Shown piece after piece: positions 43,088-51,708 of a stretch of DNA of 64,000 bases. A model generated the notes under the pieces. It was not told the DNA's origin. It saw nothing but the letters and a program-made list of their open reading frames with translations, and searched no databases. Position 1 is the first letter of the stretch; each line of letters begins with the position of its first letter. The translations under genes were made by a program, and so were the position numbers. The stretch spans positions 5,766,001 through 5,830,000 of the forward strand of contig NZ_CP107976.1 of assembly GCF_036099295.1 (NCBI RefSeq). The letters run 5' to 3'. The stretch comes from Streptomyces sp. NBC_00358. Its GTDB lineage: Bacteria; Actinomycetota; Actinomycetes; Streptomycetales; Streptomycetaceae.

Positions 43088-43690
43088 ATGACCCGCCTGA
43101 TCCTCGCCACCCGCAACGCCGGCAAGCTCACCGAGTTGACGGCGATCCTCGCCGACGCAGGGCTCACCCATGAACTCGTCGGCGCGGACGCCTATCCCGA
43201 CATCCCCGACGTCAAGGAAACGGGCGTCACCTTCGCCGAGAACGCCCTGCTGAAGGCCCACGCGCTGGCGCAGGCCACCGGCCTGCCCGCCGTCGCCGAC
43301 GACTCGGGCCTGTGCGTCGACGTCCTCAACGGCGCGCCCGGAATCTTCTCCGCCCGCTGGGCCGGCCGCCACGGAGACGACCGGGCCAACCTGGACCTGC
43401 TCCTCGCCCAGCTCTCCGACATCGACGCCCCGCACCGGGGCGCCCACTTCGCCTGCGCGGCGGCGCTCGCTCTGCCGGACGGCACCGAACGCGTGGTGGA
43501 GGGCCAACTCCGCGGCACCCTGCGGCACATCCCCGCCGGCACGAACGGCTTCGGCTACGACCCGATCCTCCAGCCCGACGGCCACACCCGAACCTGCGCG
43601 GAACTGACCCCCGCGGAGAAGAACGCGATCAGCCACCGGGGCAAGGCGTTCCGGGCACTGGCGCCGGTGGTGCGGGAGTTGTTGGGCTGA
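43088..43690 (+). CDS. rdgB: Non-canonical purine NTP pyrophosphatase
   Basis: The 200-aa HAM1/RdgB family protein hydrolyses dITP, XTP and ITP, cleaning the nucleotide pool. Substrate motifs: LATRNAGKL near the start, then PAVADDSGLCVDVLNGAPGI, TNGFGYDPIL and the C-terminal SHRGKA. Full length. No Shine-Dalgarno. Confidence 0.96.
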   Translation: MTRLILATRNAGKLTELTAILADAGLTHELVGADAYPDIPDVKETGVTFAENALLKAHALAQATGLPAVADDSGLCVDVLNGAPGIFSARWAGRHGDDRANLDLLLAQLSDIDAPHRGAHFACAAALALPDGTERVVEGQLRGTLRHIPAGTNGFGYDPILQPDGHTRTCAELTPAEKNAISHRGKAFRALAPVVRELLG

Positions 43691-43712
43691 GGGGTACGCA
43701 CCACGTACTCGC

Positions 43713-43751
43713 AAGGTCCGGCTTGCCGAAGTCGCAAGCCGGACCTTGCAA
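43713..43751. terminator. Hairpin between rdgB and tRNA-Leu
   Basis: GCAAGGTCCGGCTTGC (43713-43728), loop CGAAGTC, and its exact complement at 43736-43751, a 16-bp perfect stem. Confidence 0.88.
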
Positions 43752-43764
43752 GTGAAGGTGAGTG

Positions 43765-43845
43765 CGGCCTGAGGGATTCGAACCCTCACGGGATTTCTCC
43801 CATCGCGCCCTAAACGCGAGGCGTCTGCCGTTCCGCCAAGGCCGC
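43765..43845 (-). tRNA. tRNA-Leu (TAG)
   Basis: Minus-strand cloverleaf: acceptor GCGGCCT/AGGCCGC with discriminator A, anticodon stem TCGCG/CGCGA closing loop TTTAGGG (anticodon TAG, decodes CUA), a long variable arm (GGGAGAAATCCC) and T arm GAGGG-TTCGAAT-CCCTC. The long variable arm and 81-nt length fit a class II tRNA-Leu. Confidence 0.94.
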
Positions 43846-44085
43846 AGGCCTGCCCGTCGTCGAGAGTGGCGGGCGGGTGCAAGTGTACGGCGAGCGGCGG
43901 CTGTACGGCGAGCGGCGGCCTTTCCTTCTGCCGGCACCAGCTATATCCGTCGGCGCGTGGCAGTTCGGGCACGGGTGTCGCAGGTCTTCCCGGCGGTCGT
44001 CCTGTGTACGGCACTCCGACTTCCGTGAGGGCTCTGTGCAGTTGGGTCCTGTCGTGGCCGTTCCGGCGCGGGTGCGGAGTGTGGC

Positions 44086-44406
44086 TCAGTGCCCCGACGT
44101 CGCCTTCAATCCCACCACCGACACCAGGAGCAGGCACACGAAGAACACGCGGGCGGCTGTGGCCGGTTCGCCGAGGGTGGTCATGCCGAGGATGGCCGCG
44201 CCGGCCGCGCCGATGCCGACCCAGACGCCGTAGGCGGTGCCGATCGGGAGTGACTTGGCCGCCTGGGACAGCAGGACCATGCTCGCGACGATCCCGGCGG
44301 CGGTGAGCACGCTCGGGACCGGGCGGGTGAAGCCCTCGGTGTACTTCATGCCGATCGACCAGCCCACTTCGAGCAGACCGGCGACGACGAGCAGGACCCA
44401 GGCCAT
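44086..44406 (-). CDS. sugE: SMR-family guanidinium exporter (SugE/Gdx type)
   Basis: The 106-aa, four-helix transporter carries the catalytic Glu13 in VAGLLEVGWSIGMKYTEGF, the SugE/Gdx signature, and TAYGVWVGIGAAGAAILG. Subtype Gdx exports guanidinium rather than drugs. A guanidine-III riboswitch candidate sits in its 5' leader, strongly supporting this function. GGAGGTG precedes the ATG. Confidence 0.9.
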   Translation of the reverse strand: MAWVLLVVAGLLEVGWSIGMKYTEGFTRPVPSVLTAAGIVASMVLLSQAAKSLPIGTAYGVWVGIGAAGAAILGMTTLGEPATAARVFFVCLLLVSVVGLKATSGH

Positions 44407-44442
44407 GGGAGGCACCTCCGGGGGACGACGGCTTGAGACGGT

Positions 44443-44488
44443 GGTGCGTCGTCTTTGCCCAGCCCGGTACGGCGCGTCTCGTCGGGGG
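44443..44488 (-). ncRNA. Guanidine-III (ykkC-III) riboswitch candidate upstream of sugE
   Basis: The minus-strand leader reads GACGAG, then GCGCCGTACC-GG, then CAAAGACGACGC in order, the conserved core of the guanidine-III class known from Thermobifida fusca. GCGCCGT can pair with ACGACGC with one mismatch, forming the pseudoknotted stem. The ribosome-binding site follows about 25 nt later. The exporter downstream matches the ligand. Confidence 0.72.
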
Positions 44489-44515
44489 TCCATCCACCGT
44501 AGCAAACGAATGGCA

Positions 44516-44547
44516 AAGGGGCCGGTGACCATGGTCACCGGCCCCTT
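44516..44547 (-). terminator. Hairpin terminator of the GroES-like gene
   Basis: AAGGGGCCGGTGACC (44516-44530) and GGTCACCGGCCCCTT (44533-44547), a 15-bp stem; on the minus strand it runs into CTTTGCC. It separates the gene from the sugE leader. Confidence 0.85.
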
Positions 44548-44562
44548 CGGGTGGCGTATGCC

Positions 44563-44919
44563 CTACAAATACAGGCCGGTCGAGTCCTCGGACCCTTCGA
44601 AGCGGTCCGCGGCCACGGCGTGCAGATCCCGCTCGCGCATCAGCACGTAGGCGGTCCCGCGCACCTCGACCTCGGCACGGTCCTCGGGGTCGTAGAGAAC
44701 CCGGTCGCCCGGTTCCACCGTACGGACGTTCTGCCCGACCGCGACGACGTCGGCCCAGGCGAGGCGACGGCCGACCGCCGCCGTCGCGGGGATCAGGATG
44801 CCGCCGCCGGAGCGCCGCTCGCCCTCGGCGGCGTCCTGCCGTACCAGCACGCGGTCGTGCAGCATCCGGATGGGCAGCTTGTCGTCATGGGTGCTGTGCG
44901 TTTCACGATTGGCGCTCAC
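44563..44919 (-). CDS. GroES-like (Cpn10) protein
   Basis: The 118-aa protein has the Cpn10 fold pattern: RMLHDRVLVRQDAAEGERRSGGGILIPATAAV and GDRVLYDPED. The charged N-terminal extension and C-terminal tail (ADRFEGSEDSTGLYL) are longer and different from canonical GroES (about 95-100 aa). No groEL is adjacent, so it is a paralogue rather than the main chaperonin subunit. It starts at GTG 44919. Confidence 0.82.
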   Translation of the reverse strand: MSANRETHSTHDDKLPIRMLHDRVLVRQDAAEGERRSGGGILIPATAAVGRRLAWADVVAVGQNVRTVEPGDRVLYDPEDRAEVEVRGTAYVLMRERDLHAVAADRFEGSEDSTGLYL

Positions 44920-44962
44920 GCTCCGAACCTACCTGTCCCGGCCGGTTTCGTAGGCGGGTGGG

Positions 44963-45301
44963 TCAGTGCTTGCGGCGCCGCGTGCCCACAACGAGCAGCC
45001 CGACGAGGCCCACCGCGACCAGAGCCGCCGGGATGATGCGCTCCAGCCGGGGCGCGCCCTCCTCGGTGACGAACTGCCCCTTCACATCGCCGACGACGCG
45101 GTTGACGCCCACGTAGGCGCGTCCCAGTGTGTGGTCGATGTTCGAGGCGACCTTGGCCTTGGCGTCTCCGACGATCGTCTTCGGGTGCACCCGTACGCCG
45201 ATCTCGTCGAGCGTGTCGGCGAGTGTTGTGCGGCGGTGCTTGATGTCCGCCTCGATCTGCGCCGGAGTCCTGGTATCCGGCGTTCTCGACGTATCCGACA
45301 C
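44963..45301 (-). CDS. DUF3618 membrane-associated protein
   Basis: The 112-aa protein has the DUF3618 motif: TPAQIEADIKHRRTTLADTL, a helical spacer, and a single C-terminal membrane helix (about 86-106) followed by RRRKH. Function unknown. The GTG at 45301 has GGAGGCA upstream. It is divergent from bcp. Confidence 0.86.
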   Translation of the reverse strand: MSDTSRTPDTRTPAQIEADIKHRRTTLADTLDEIGVRVHPKTIVGDAKAKVASNIDHTLGRAYVGVNRVVGDVKGQFVTEEGAPRLERIIPAALVAVGLVGLLVVGTRRRKH

Positions 45302-45435
45302 CGCGCTGCCTCCGTGGTCGTGTAGTGACTCCCTGATTCGGACAGTCTGTCAGTTCGGACCGGACCGCACCCCTCGGCACCCCCCATTACGCTCGTTCCG
45401 TATCCGTTCCATCCCCCTGGCCACGTGAGGTTCCG

Positions 45436-45903
45436 ATGAGCGAGCGACTCCAGCCCGGCGACACCGCCCCCGCCTTCACCCTGCCCGACGCCGACGGCAA
45501 CGAGGTCTCCCTCGCCGATCACAAGGGCCGCAAGGTCATCGTGTACTTCTACCCGGCGGCCCTCACTCCCGGCTGCACGAAGCAGGCCTGCGACTTCACG
45601 GACAACCTCGACCTGCTGGCGGGCGCCGGTTACGACGTCATCGGTGTCTCCCCGGACAAGCCCGAGAAGCTCGCGAAGTTCCGCGAGAAGGAGTCCCTGA
45701 AGGTCACCCTGGTCGGAGACACCGACAAGTCGGTCCTGGAGGCGTACGGGGCCTTCGGCGAGAAGAAGCTGTACGGCAAGACGGTCGTCGGTGTCATCCG
45801 CTCCACGGTGGTCGTGGACGAGGAGGGCAAGGTCGAGCGGGCGCTGTACAACGTGAAGGCGACCGGGCACGTGGCGAAGATCATCAAGGACCTCGGGATC
45901 TGA
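45436..45903 (+). CDS. bcp: Thioredoxin-dependent thiol peroxidase Bcp
   Basis: The 155-aa peroxiredoxin reduces hydrogen and organic peroxides. The peroxidatic Cys is Cys47 in YPAALTPGCTKQACDF, with a possible resolving Cys52, the PrxQ arrangement. It lacks the usual TPG-C-T-x-E Glu, having Lys instead. Divergent from DUF3618 and followed by a repeat array. Confidence 0.93.
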   Translation: MSERLQPGDTAPAFTLPDADGNEVSLADHKGRKVIVYFYPAALTPGCTKQACDFTDNLDLLAGAGYDVIGVSPDKPEKLAKFREKESLKVTLVGDTDKSVLEAYGAFGEKKLYGKTVVGVIRSTVVVDEEGKVERALYNVKATGHVAKIIKDLGI

Positions 45904-45907
45904 GTCC

Positions 45908-46020
45908 GGGGTCCGAATCCCGGGGTCCGAATCCCGGGGTCCGAATCCCGGGGTCCGAATCCCGGGGTCCGAGTCCCGGGATCCGAATCCGGGGATCCGA
46001 GTTCCGGGACCTGAGTCGCG
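45908..46020 (+). repeat. 14-bp tandem repeat array after bcp
   Basis: The unit GGGGTCCGAATCCC is repeated exactly four times (45908-45963), then once with one change (45964-45977), then decays into related units up to about 46020. Each unit is partly self-complementary (GGGxTTCGGAxCCC), so hairpins can form. It lies between convergent genes (bcp and the PBP). Confidence 0.9.
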
Positions 46021-46081
46021 AGGCCTGAGCCGCAGAGTTCGAGGATCCGGCCTGGTGAGCCGCCCGGTCAGTGCTTTCCGG

Positions 46082-48631
46082 TCAGTGCCTTCTCGACGTG
46101 AGCCCGCTCAGCGGGTCCAGGCCGGCCGTCGTGCCCGTGGGCCAGCCCTCCGTGGCCCCGCCGGTGGCGCCGCCGCCGTTCGTGGGGGATCGGGTGGTGC
46201 CGCCGGTCGTGGTGCCGCCGGTCGTGGTCGTGCCGGAGGCGCCGGTGCCGCCGTCGGTCCGGCCGTGGGGCCCGGTGTGGGGCCGGGCCGTCGTCCGGCC
46301 CGGTGTCCGGCCGTTCCCCGACGACGGCCTGCTGCCGTTGGCGCCGCCCTGGGTCCCGGTCCCGTCCTGGCCGCCGTCCGTGGTGCCGGCGGTGTCCTGG
46401 CCGCCGGTGGCGGCCGGATCGCCGGGGTCGTACTCGGTGTCGTCGGGTTCCTCGGCGCCCGGCTGGAGCTGGAGGTCGAAGTCCGAGGCCTCCGTTCCGT
46501 CGAGGGCGTCCTGGGTGAACTGGGCCCAGATCTGGGCGGGGTAGCCGCCGCCGTTGACGCGGCCCTGTCCGAGGGCGCCGTACAGGGACTTGTGGGCGCC
46601 GGTCTCGGGGTCCTGGCCCATCACGGAGACGACGGTGGCGAGCTCGGGGGTGTAGCCCGCGAACCAGGCGGCGGTGTCCTCCTCCGCCGTGCCGGTCTTG
46701 CCCGCGGCGGGCCGGCCGGCGTCCTGCGCGGCCTGTCCGGTTCCGCCGTCGACGACGCTCTGGAGCATGGAGGTCGTCGTGTCGGCGGCCTCGCGGCTCA
46801 CCACCTGCCGGGTTTCCTGGACCGGCAGCCGCACATCCTCAGCGCCGTCCTTGGTGACCTTCGCGACGAGCGTGTACGTCCCGTGGCTGCCGTGGTTGGC
46901 GAGCGTGGCGTACGCCTCCGTCATGTCGAGGACGCTGGCGGTGGCCGGGCCGAGCGCGATGGAGGGGGAGGCGGTCAGGTCGGGGGTGTCGGCCGGGAGG
47001 CCGAGGGCCACGGCGGTCTTCTCCACATGGGCGGGGCCGGCGTCGACGGCCATCTGCGCGTACACCGAGTTGACCGACCTGTCGGTGGCGGTGCGGACGC
47101 TGATGTCCCCGTACGAGGCGCCGTCCTCGTTCTCCGGCGCGTACGAGCCGCCGGACCAGCCCTGCACGGGCCGCTGGTCGGTACCGTCGTAGACGGTGTT
47201 CGGGGTGATGGTGCGGCCGTCCTGGGTCACCGAGCCGTTCTGGACGGCCGAGGCGAAGACGAACGGCTTGAAGGTGGAGCCGACCTGGTAGTCGCGTCGG
47301 GTGGCGTTGTTGACGTACTGCTTGGTGTAGTCGATGCCGCCGTACATCGCGAGGACCTTGCCGCTGGACGGGTCGATGGCGACGCCGCCGGCGCGGACGT
47401 AGGTGTCGGCCTTGCGGTCCTTCTTGTCGAGCTGGTCCATCACCTGGTCGTTCACGGCCCGTACGAAGGCGTCCTGCTTGGATTTCTGGAGGGTGGTGGT
47501 GACGCGGTAGCCGCCGCGGGTGAGGGTGTCCTCGTCGAGGATCCTGTTCGAGATCAGGTAGTCGTTGACGGCCTGGACGAGATAGCCGCGCTGGCCCGAC
47601 AGGCCTGCCGAGCCCTTGGCCTGCCGGGGCGTCGGGAAGGCGACCCGGTCGCGTGCGGCCCGGGTCAGCCACTTCTGCTTGACCATGCCGTCGAGGACGT
47701 AGTTCCAGCGGGCGAGGGCCGCGGCCTTGTTCTCGGGGTGCGCGATCACGTCGTACGCGCTGGGCGCGTTGAGCAGGGCGGCGAGGTAGGCGCCCTGGCC
47801 GACGGTCAGGTCCCTGGCGTTCACGCCGTAGTAGGCCTGGGCCGAGGCCTGGATTCCGTAGGCGTTGCGGCCGTAGTAGCTGGTGTTGAGGTAGCCCTCC
47901 AGGATGTCGTCCTTGCTCTTCTCCCGGTCGAGCTTGATGGAGATGAAGAACTCCTTCACCTTCCGGGTGACCGTCTGCTCCTGGCCCAGGTAGTAGTTCT
48001 TCACGTACTGCTGGGTGATCGTCGAGCCGGACTGTCTGCCCTTGCCGGTGACCGTGTTCCAGGCGGCGCGGATCATCGCCTTGGGGTCGATGGCGGATTC
48101 GCTGTAGAAGTCGCGGTCCTCGGCGGCGAGGGTGGCGTGCTGGGCGTCCTTGGAGATCTGCGCGAGTGAGACGTTCTCGCGGTTGACGTCACCGTCGCGG
48201 GCGAGCTGGGTGCCGTCGGCGTAGAGGTAGACGTTGCTCTGTTTGATCGCGGAGGCGTTCGCGGACGGGATCCTGACGAGGAAGTAGCCGAGCGCGAAGA
48301 GGCCGGTCAGGAGCAGGACCGCGCCGAGGATCGTGCCGAGCAGCATGCGCCAGGTCGGGACGAGCCTGCGCAGGCCGGTCCGCTTCGGCCGCTGTTTCCG
48401 CTTCGGCCTCTGCTGCGGGTTCCGTTTCGTGCCGGGCGTGCCCGGCCCGCTCGGCTGTCCGCTCGGCGGCTCCGCCTCCGGTCCTGACGGCAGTCCTGAC
48501 TGCGGTCCCGTCTGCGGTCCGGTCCGTGGCCCTGTCGGCCGGCCCGCAGCGGAGGCCGGGGCCTGGCGGGGGCCCGCCTCCGGTTCCCTGGGTGCCCAGC
48601 CCTGGCTGCGCTGCTGCGGCTCGTCGCTCAT
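46082..48631 (-). CDS. Class A penicillin-binding protein
   Basis: The 849-aa bifunctional enzyme makes and cross-links peptidoglycan. It has a Pro/Gly/Gln-rich cytoplasmic N-terminus (1-95), one membrane helix (about 96-118), a GT51 glycosyltransferase domain with the catalytic Glu171 (AAEDRDFYSE) and GSTITQQ, and a transpeptidase domain with S452-T-F-K455, S519-V-N521 and K645-T-G-T648. The last about 130 residues are Gly/Thr/Pro-rich low complexity. It converges with bcp. Confidence 0.94.
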   Translation of the reverse strand: MSDEPQQRSQGWAPREPEAGPRQAPASAAGRPTGPRTGPQTGPQSGLPSGPEAEPPSGQPSGPGTPGTKRNPQQRPKRKQRPKRTGLRRLVPTWRMLLGTILGAVLLLTGLFALGYFLVRIPSANASAIKQSNVYLYADGTQLARDGDVNRENVSLAQISKDAQHATLAAEDRDFYSESAIDPKAMIRAAWNTVTGKGRQSGSTITQQYVKNYYLGQEQTVTRKVKEFFISIKLDREKSKDDILEGYLNTSYYGRNAYGIQASAQAYYGVNARDLTVGQGAYLAALLNAPSAYDVIAHPENKAAALARWNYVLDGMVKQKWLTRAARDRVAFPTPRQAKGSAGLSGQRGYLVQAVNDYLISNRILDEDTLTRGGYRVTTTLQKSKQDAFVRAVNDQVMDQLDKKDRKADTYVRAGGVAIDPSSGKVLAMYGGIDYTKQYVNNATRRDYQVGSTFKPFVFASAVQNGSVTQDGRTITPNTVYDGTDQRPVQGWSGGSYAPENEDGASYGDISVRTATDRSVNSVYAQMAVDAGPAHVEKTAVALGLPADTPDLTASPSIALGPATASVLDMTEAYATLANHGSHGTYTLVAKVTKDGAEDVRLPVQETRQVVSREAADTTTSMLQSVVDGGTGQAAQDAGRPAAGKTGTAEEDTAAWFAGYTPELATVVSVMGQDPETGAHKSLYGALGQGRVNGGGYPAQIWAQFTQDALDGTEASDFDLQLQPGAEEPDDTEYDPGDPAATGGQDTAGTTDGGQDGTGTQGGANGSRPSSGNGRTPGRTTARPHTGPHGRTDGGTGASGTTTTGGTTTGGTTRSPTNGGGATGGATEGWPTGTTAGLDPLSGLTSRRH

Positions 48632-48832
48632 CTGTTCGCCGAACTCCTGTTTCGCGTCGTACGTTCACATATGCCCTCGTACGCCTGATGCGCCCCTTTA
48701 TCGAAGACTCTCGCACCAGTTGTTCCGTTACTCGATCCCGGCACGCGTCGCGCCGGAAAATGCCTGGCGGGCCGCGCCGGACCGGGGCTAGGCTCTTGCG
48801 CTTTGGCTCAACGCTGGGGAAAGGGACGGGTT

Positions 48833-49633
48833 GTGGGCACGGCGCGGTTGTACGCGGCTGTCGCGGGAAGCGGGTTCCGGCGTTACGCCACCTATCGGGT
48901 CGCCACCGCGGCGGGGGTCTTCACCAACACCGTCTTCGGGCTGATCCTGGCGTACCTGTTCATCGCGTTGTGGGACGTCAAGCCGCATCTCGGTGGCTAC
49001 GACGAGGCGCAGGCGCTCAGTTATGTGTGGCTCAGCCAGGCGCTGCTGATGGTGGTCGCGATGATGGGCGGCGGTTTCGAGGACGAACTGATCGAGCGCA
49101 TCCGTACGGGTGACATCGCGATCGACCTGTACCGGCCGGCCGACCTCCAGATGTGGTGGCTCGCCCAGGACGTGGGCCGGGCGCTGTTCCACCTGCTGGG
49201 CCGCGGAGTGGTCCCGCTCCTCTTCGGGGCGCTCGTGTTCGACCTGGCGCTGCCCTCGGATCCGCTGACCTGGCTCGCCTTCCTGGTCGCGGTCGCTCTC
49301 GGGGTGGTCGTCGGGTTCTCGATCCGCTACCTGGTGGCGCTGTCGGCGTTCTGGCTGCTCGACGGCGCGGGGGTGGCGCAGCTGACCTCCATCGCGGGGA
49401 TCTTCTGCTCGGGGATGCTGCTGCCGCTGAACGTCTTCCCGGGCGCCCTCGGCGAGGTCGTACGGACGCTGCCCTGGTCGGCGCTGATCCAGGCGCCCGT
49501 GGACGTCCTGCTCGGTACGGCCGATCCGCTGGGCACGTACGTGACGCAGGGCGCCTGGGCCCTCGGGCTGCTCGCGGCCGGGCGGCTGGTCCAGTCGGTG
49601 GCGACGCGCAGGGTGGTGGTCCAGGGTGGCTGA
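48833..49633 (+). CDS. ABC-2 type transporter permease (first)
   Basis: The 266-aa, six-helix membrane protein is of the ABC-2 / DUF990 type. GTG 48833 with GGAAAGGGA upstream is preferred; a TTG at 48803 is an alternative. It overlaps the next permease by 8 bp and forms with it the membrane part of a three-gene transporter. Confidence 0.82.
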   Translation: MGTARLYAAVAGSGFRRYATYRVATAAGVFTNTVFGLILAYLFIALWDVKPHLGGYDEAQALSYVWLSQALLMVVAMMGGGFEDELIERIRTGDIAIDLYRPADLQMWWLAQDVGRALFHLLGRGVVPLLFGALVFDLALPSDPLTWLAFLVAVALGVVVGFSIRYLVALSAFWLLDGAGVAQLTSIAGIFCSGMLLPLNVFPGALGEVVRTLPWSALIQAPVDVLLGTADPLGTYVTQGAWALGLLAAGRLVQSVATRRVVVQGG

Positions 49634-50537
49634 TTCGGCGGAGCGGGGGACGCGGGCCGTGGCCGCGCCGGTGCGCGAGGCGGCCCGCGCGGCGGACGCG
49701 CTTCCCTTCGAGCGGCAGGGGGCGTACGAGCGGCTGCGGGACGGGCTGCGCGCCTACCGGCTGATCAGCGCGATGTGGATCCGTTCCACGATGGCCTACC
49801 GGGCGTCCTTCGCGATGACCGCGTTCGGGAACTTCGCGGCGACCGCCCTCGACTTCGTGGCGATCCTGCTGATGTTCTCGCGGGTCGACCGGCTCGGCGG
49901 CTACAGCCTGCCCGAGGTCGCGCTGCTCTACGGGCTGTCCGGCACCGCCTTCGGGCTGGCGGACCTCGGGCTCGGCTCGATGGACCGGCTCGGGCGCCGG
50001 GTGCGCGACGGCACGTTCGACACGCTCCTGGTGCGTCCCGTGCCCGTGATCGCGCAGGTCGCGGCGGACCGCTTCGCGCTGCGCCGCCTCGGCCGTATCA
50101 CCCAGGGGCTGCTCGTCCTCGGATACGCCCTCGTGGTCCTCGACATCCACTGGACGCCGCTCAAGGTGCTGGTGATCCCGATGGCGCTGCTGAGCGGGGC
50201 AGCGATCTTCTCGGCGGTGTTCGTCGCGGGCGCGGCCTTCCAGTTCGTCGCGCAGGACGCCTCGGAGGTGCAGAACTCCTTCACGTACGGCGGCAATACG
50301 CTGCTGCAGTACCCGCCGACGGTCTTCTCCAAGGACCTGCTGCGCGGGGTGACCTTCGTCCTCCCGCTCGCCTTCGTCAACTGGCTGCCCGCGCTGTACG
50401 TGCTGGGGCGGCCCTATCCGCTCGACCTGCCGACGTGGGTCGCGTTCACACCACCGCTCGTGGCGGCGTGCTGCTGTGTGCCGGCCGGGTTCGCCTGGCG
50501 CGCGGGGCTGCGCGCGTACCGGAGTACGGGAAGTTAG
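49626..50537 (+). CDS. ABC-2 type transporter permease (second)
   Basis: The 303-aa protein starts at GTG 49626, overlapping the end of the first permease by 8 bp. It is a related ABC-2 membrane subunit with six helices (YRASFAMTAFGNFAATALDF and later). Both permeases with the following ATPase make an efflux complex of unknown substrate. Confidence 0.82.
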   Translation: MADSAERGTRAVAAPVREAARAADALPFERQGAYERLRDGLRAYRLISAMWIRSTMAYRASFAMTAFGNFAATALDFVAILLMFSRVDRLGGYSLPEVALLYGLSGTAFGLADLGLGSMDRLGRRVRDGTFDTLLVRPVPVIAQVAADRFALRRLGRITQGLLVLGYALVVLDIHWTPLKVLVIPMALLSGAAIFSAVFVAGAAFQFVAQDASEVQNSFTYGGNTLLQYPPTVFSKDLLRGVTFVLPLAFVNWLPALYVLGRPYPLDLPTWVAFTPPLVAACCCVPAGFAWRAGLRAYRSTGS

Positions 50538-50541
50538 GGGA

Positions 50542-51564
50542 ATGGTCGTGGCCATCGCCGAGAACAGCGAGTGCGCCTCCGGGGGCGGGGCGGCGGGCTC
50601 CGAGGCCGGTTTCATCGAGCTCGACGGTGTCGAGAAGGTCTTCGACGTGCGCAAGAGGACGGGTTTCCTGCGCGGCGAGCGGCGGCAGGTGCGGGCCGTC
50701 GACTCGATCTCCTTCACCGTGGCGCGCGGTGAGATGGTCGGCTACATCGGTCCGAACGGCGCCGGCAAGTCGACCACCATCAAGATGCTCACCGGCATCC
50801 TCACCCCGTCCGCCGGCCGGCTGCGGGTCGCGGGCCTCGACCCGTCGCGCGAGCGGACCCGGGTGGCGCGCCGGATCGGGGTCGTGTTCGGGCAGCGTAC
50901 GACGCTGTGGTGGGACCTTCCGCTGATCGATTCCTACCGGCTGATGCATCGCATGTACCGCATCCCGGACGCGCGTTTCAGGGACAACCTCGACCGTTGT
51001 GTCGAACTCCTGGAACTCGGCGCCCTGTTGGACGTACCCGTGCGGCAACTGTCGCTGGGGCAGCGGATGCGCGGCGACATCGCGGCGGCCCTGCTGCACG
51101 ACCCCGAGGTGCTCTACCTCGACGAGCCGACGATCGGGCTCGACGTGGTCAGCAAGGTGCGGGTCCGGGAGTTCCTGCGGGACCTGAACGCGGAGCGCGG
51201 CACGACGGTCCTGCTCACCACCCATGACCTCACCGACATAGAGCAGTTGTGCCGACGGGTGATGGTCATCGACCACGGGCGGCTGATGTACGACGGTCCG
51301 CTGAGCGGGCTGCACGAGGTGGGGGAGAGCGAGCGGACCCTGGTCGTGGACCTGGAGCGGGAACTGCCGCCGATCCAGGTGGAGTCGGCGCGGGTGGTGA
51401 AGGTGGAGGGGCCGCGGCAGTGGCTGGCCTTCCCCGCCGCCCGGTCGGCGGCCCCGCTGGTGGCGCGGATCGCCGCGGAGTACCCGCTGGTGGACCTCTC
51501 GGTGCGGGAGCCGGACATCGAGGCGGTCATCAGCCGCATGTACGCCGGGAAGACGGGTTCGTAG
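50542..51564 (+). CDS. ABC-2 type transporter ATPase
   Basis: The 340-aa protein starts at ATG 50542, four bases after the permease stop. It has Walker A GPNGAGKST (about 73), signature LSLGQRMRG, Walker B VLYLDEPTIGLD and H-loop TTHD. A C-terminal beta domain of about 80 residues (from EVGESERTL) resembles those of exporters. It completes a three-gene transport operon. Confidence 0.9.
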   Translation: MVVAIAENSECASGGGAAGSEAGFIELDGVEKVFDVRKRTGFLRGERRQVRAVDSISFTVARGEMVGYIGPNGAGKSTTIKMLTGILTPSAGRLRVAGLDPSRERTRVARRIGVVFGQRTTLWWDLPLIDSYRLMHRMYRIPDARFRDNLDRCVELLELGALLDVPVRQLSLGQRMRGDIAAALLHDPEVLYLDEPTIGLDVVSKVRVREFLRDLNAERGTTVLLTTHDLTDIEQLCRRVMVIDHGRLMYDGPLSGLHEVGESERTLVVDLERELPPIQVESARVVKVEGPRQWLAFPAARSAAPLVARIAAEYPLVDLSVREPDIEAVISRMYAGKTGS

Positions 51565-51624
51565 CCGGAAGGCGGGTTCGTGGCCGGGAAGACGGGTTTC
51601 GCGGTCGGGAAGGCGGTCCCGTGG
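51545..51624 (+). repeat. Degenerate 19-21 bp tandem repeat over the ATPase stop
   Basis: Four units resembling CCGGGAAGACGGGTTCGTAG are head to tail, starting at 51545, 51565, 51584 and 51605. The first contains the stop codon of the ATPase, so the gene's 3' end lies inside an amplified sequence. Confidence 0.75.
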
Positions 51625-51695
51625 CCGGGCGGGCGGCCCGTGGACGGAGGCCGGCCGGAAGGGCGGGCCGGATGGCCCACGGGCGGGGGAACTCG

Positions 51696-51701
51696 TAGGC
51701 T
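51696..51701 (+). promoter_or_regulatory. -10 element of leaderless DUF1707 gene
   Basis: TAGGCT plus 7 nt before the ATG at 51709, the same as at rph. Confidence 0.6.
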
Positions 51702-51708
51702 GGCGTCC

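Noticed and set aside
42431..44497. 688-codon minus-strand ORF that runs over rdgB and the tRNA-Leu
   Set aside because: It crosses a tRNA and an excellent rdgB gene, so it cannot be real.
45908..46020. Repeat array as a CRISPR
   Set aside because: Units are 14 bp with no spacers between them, and no cas genes are near.
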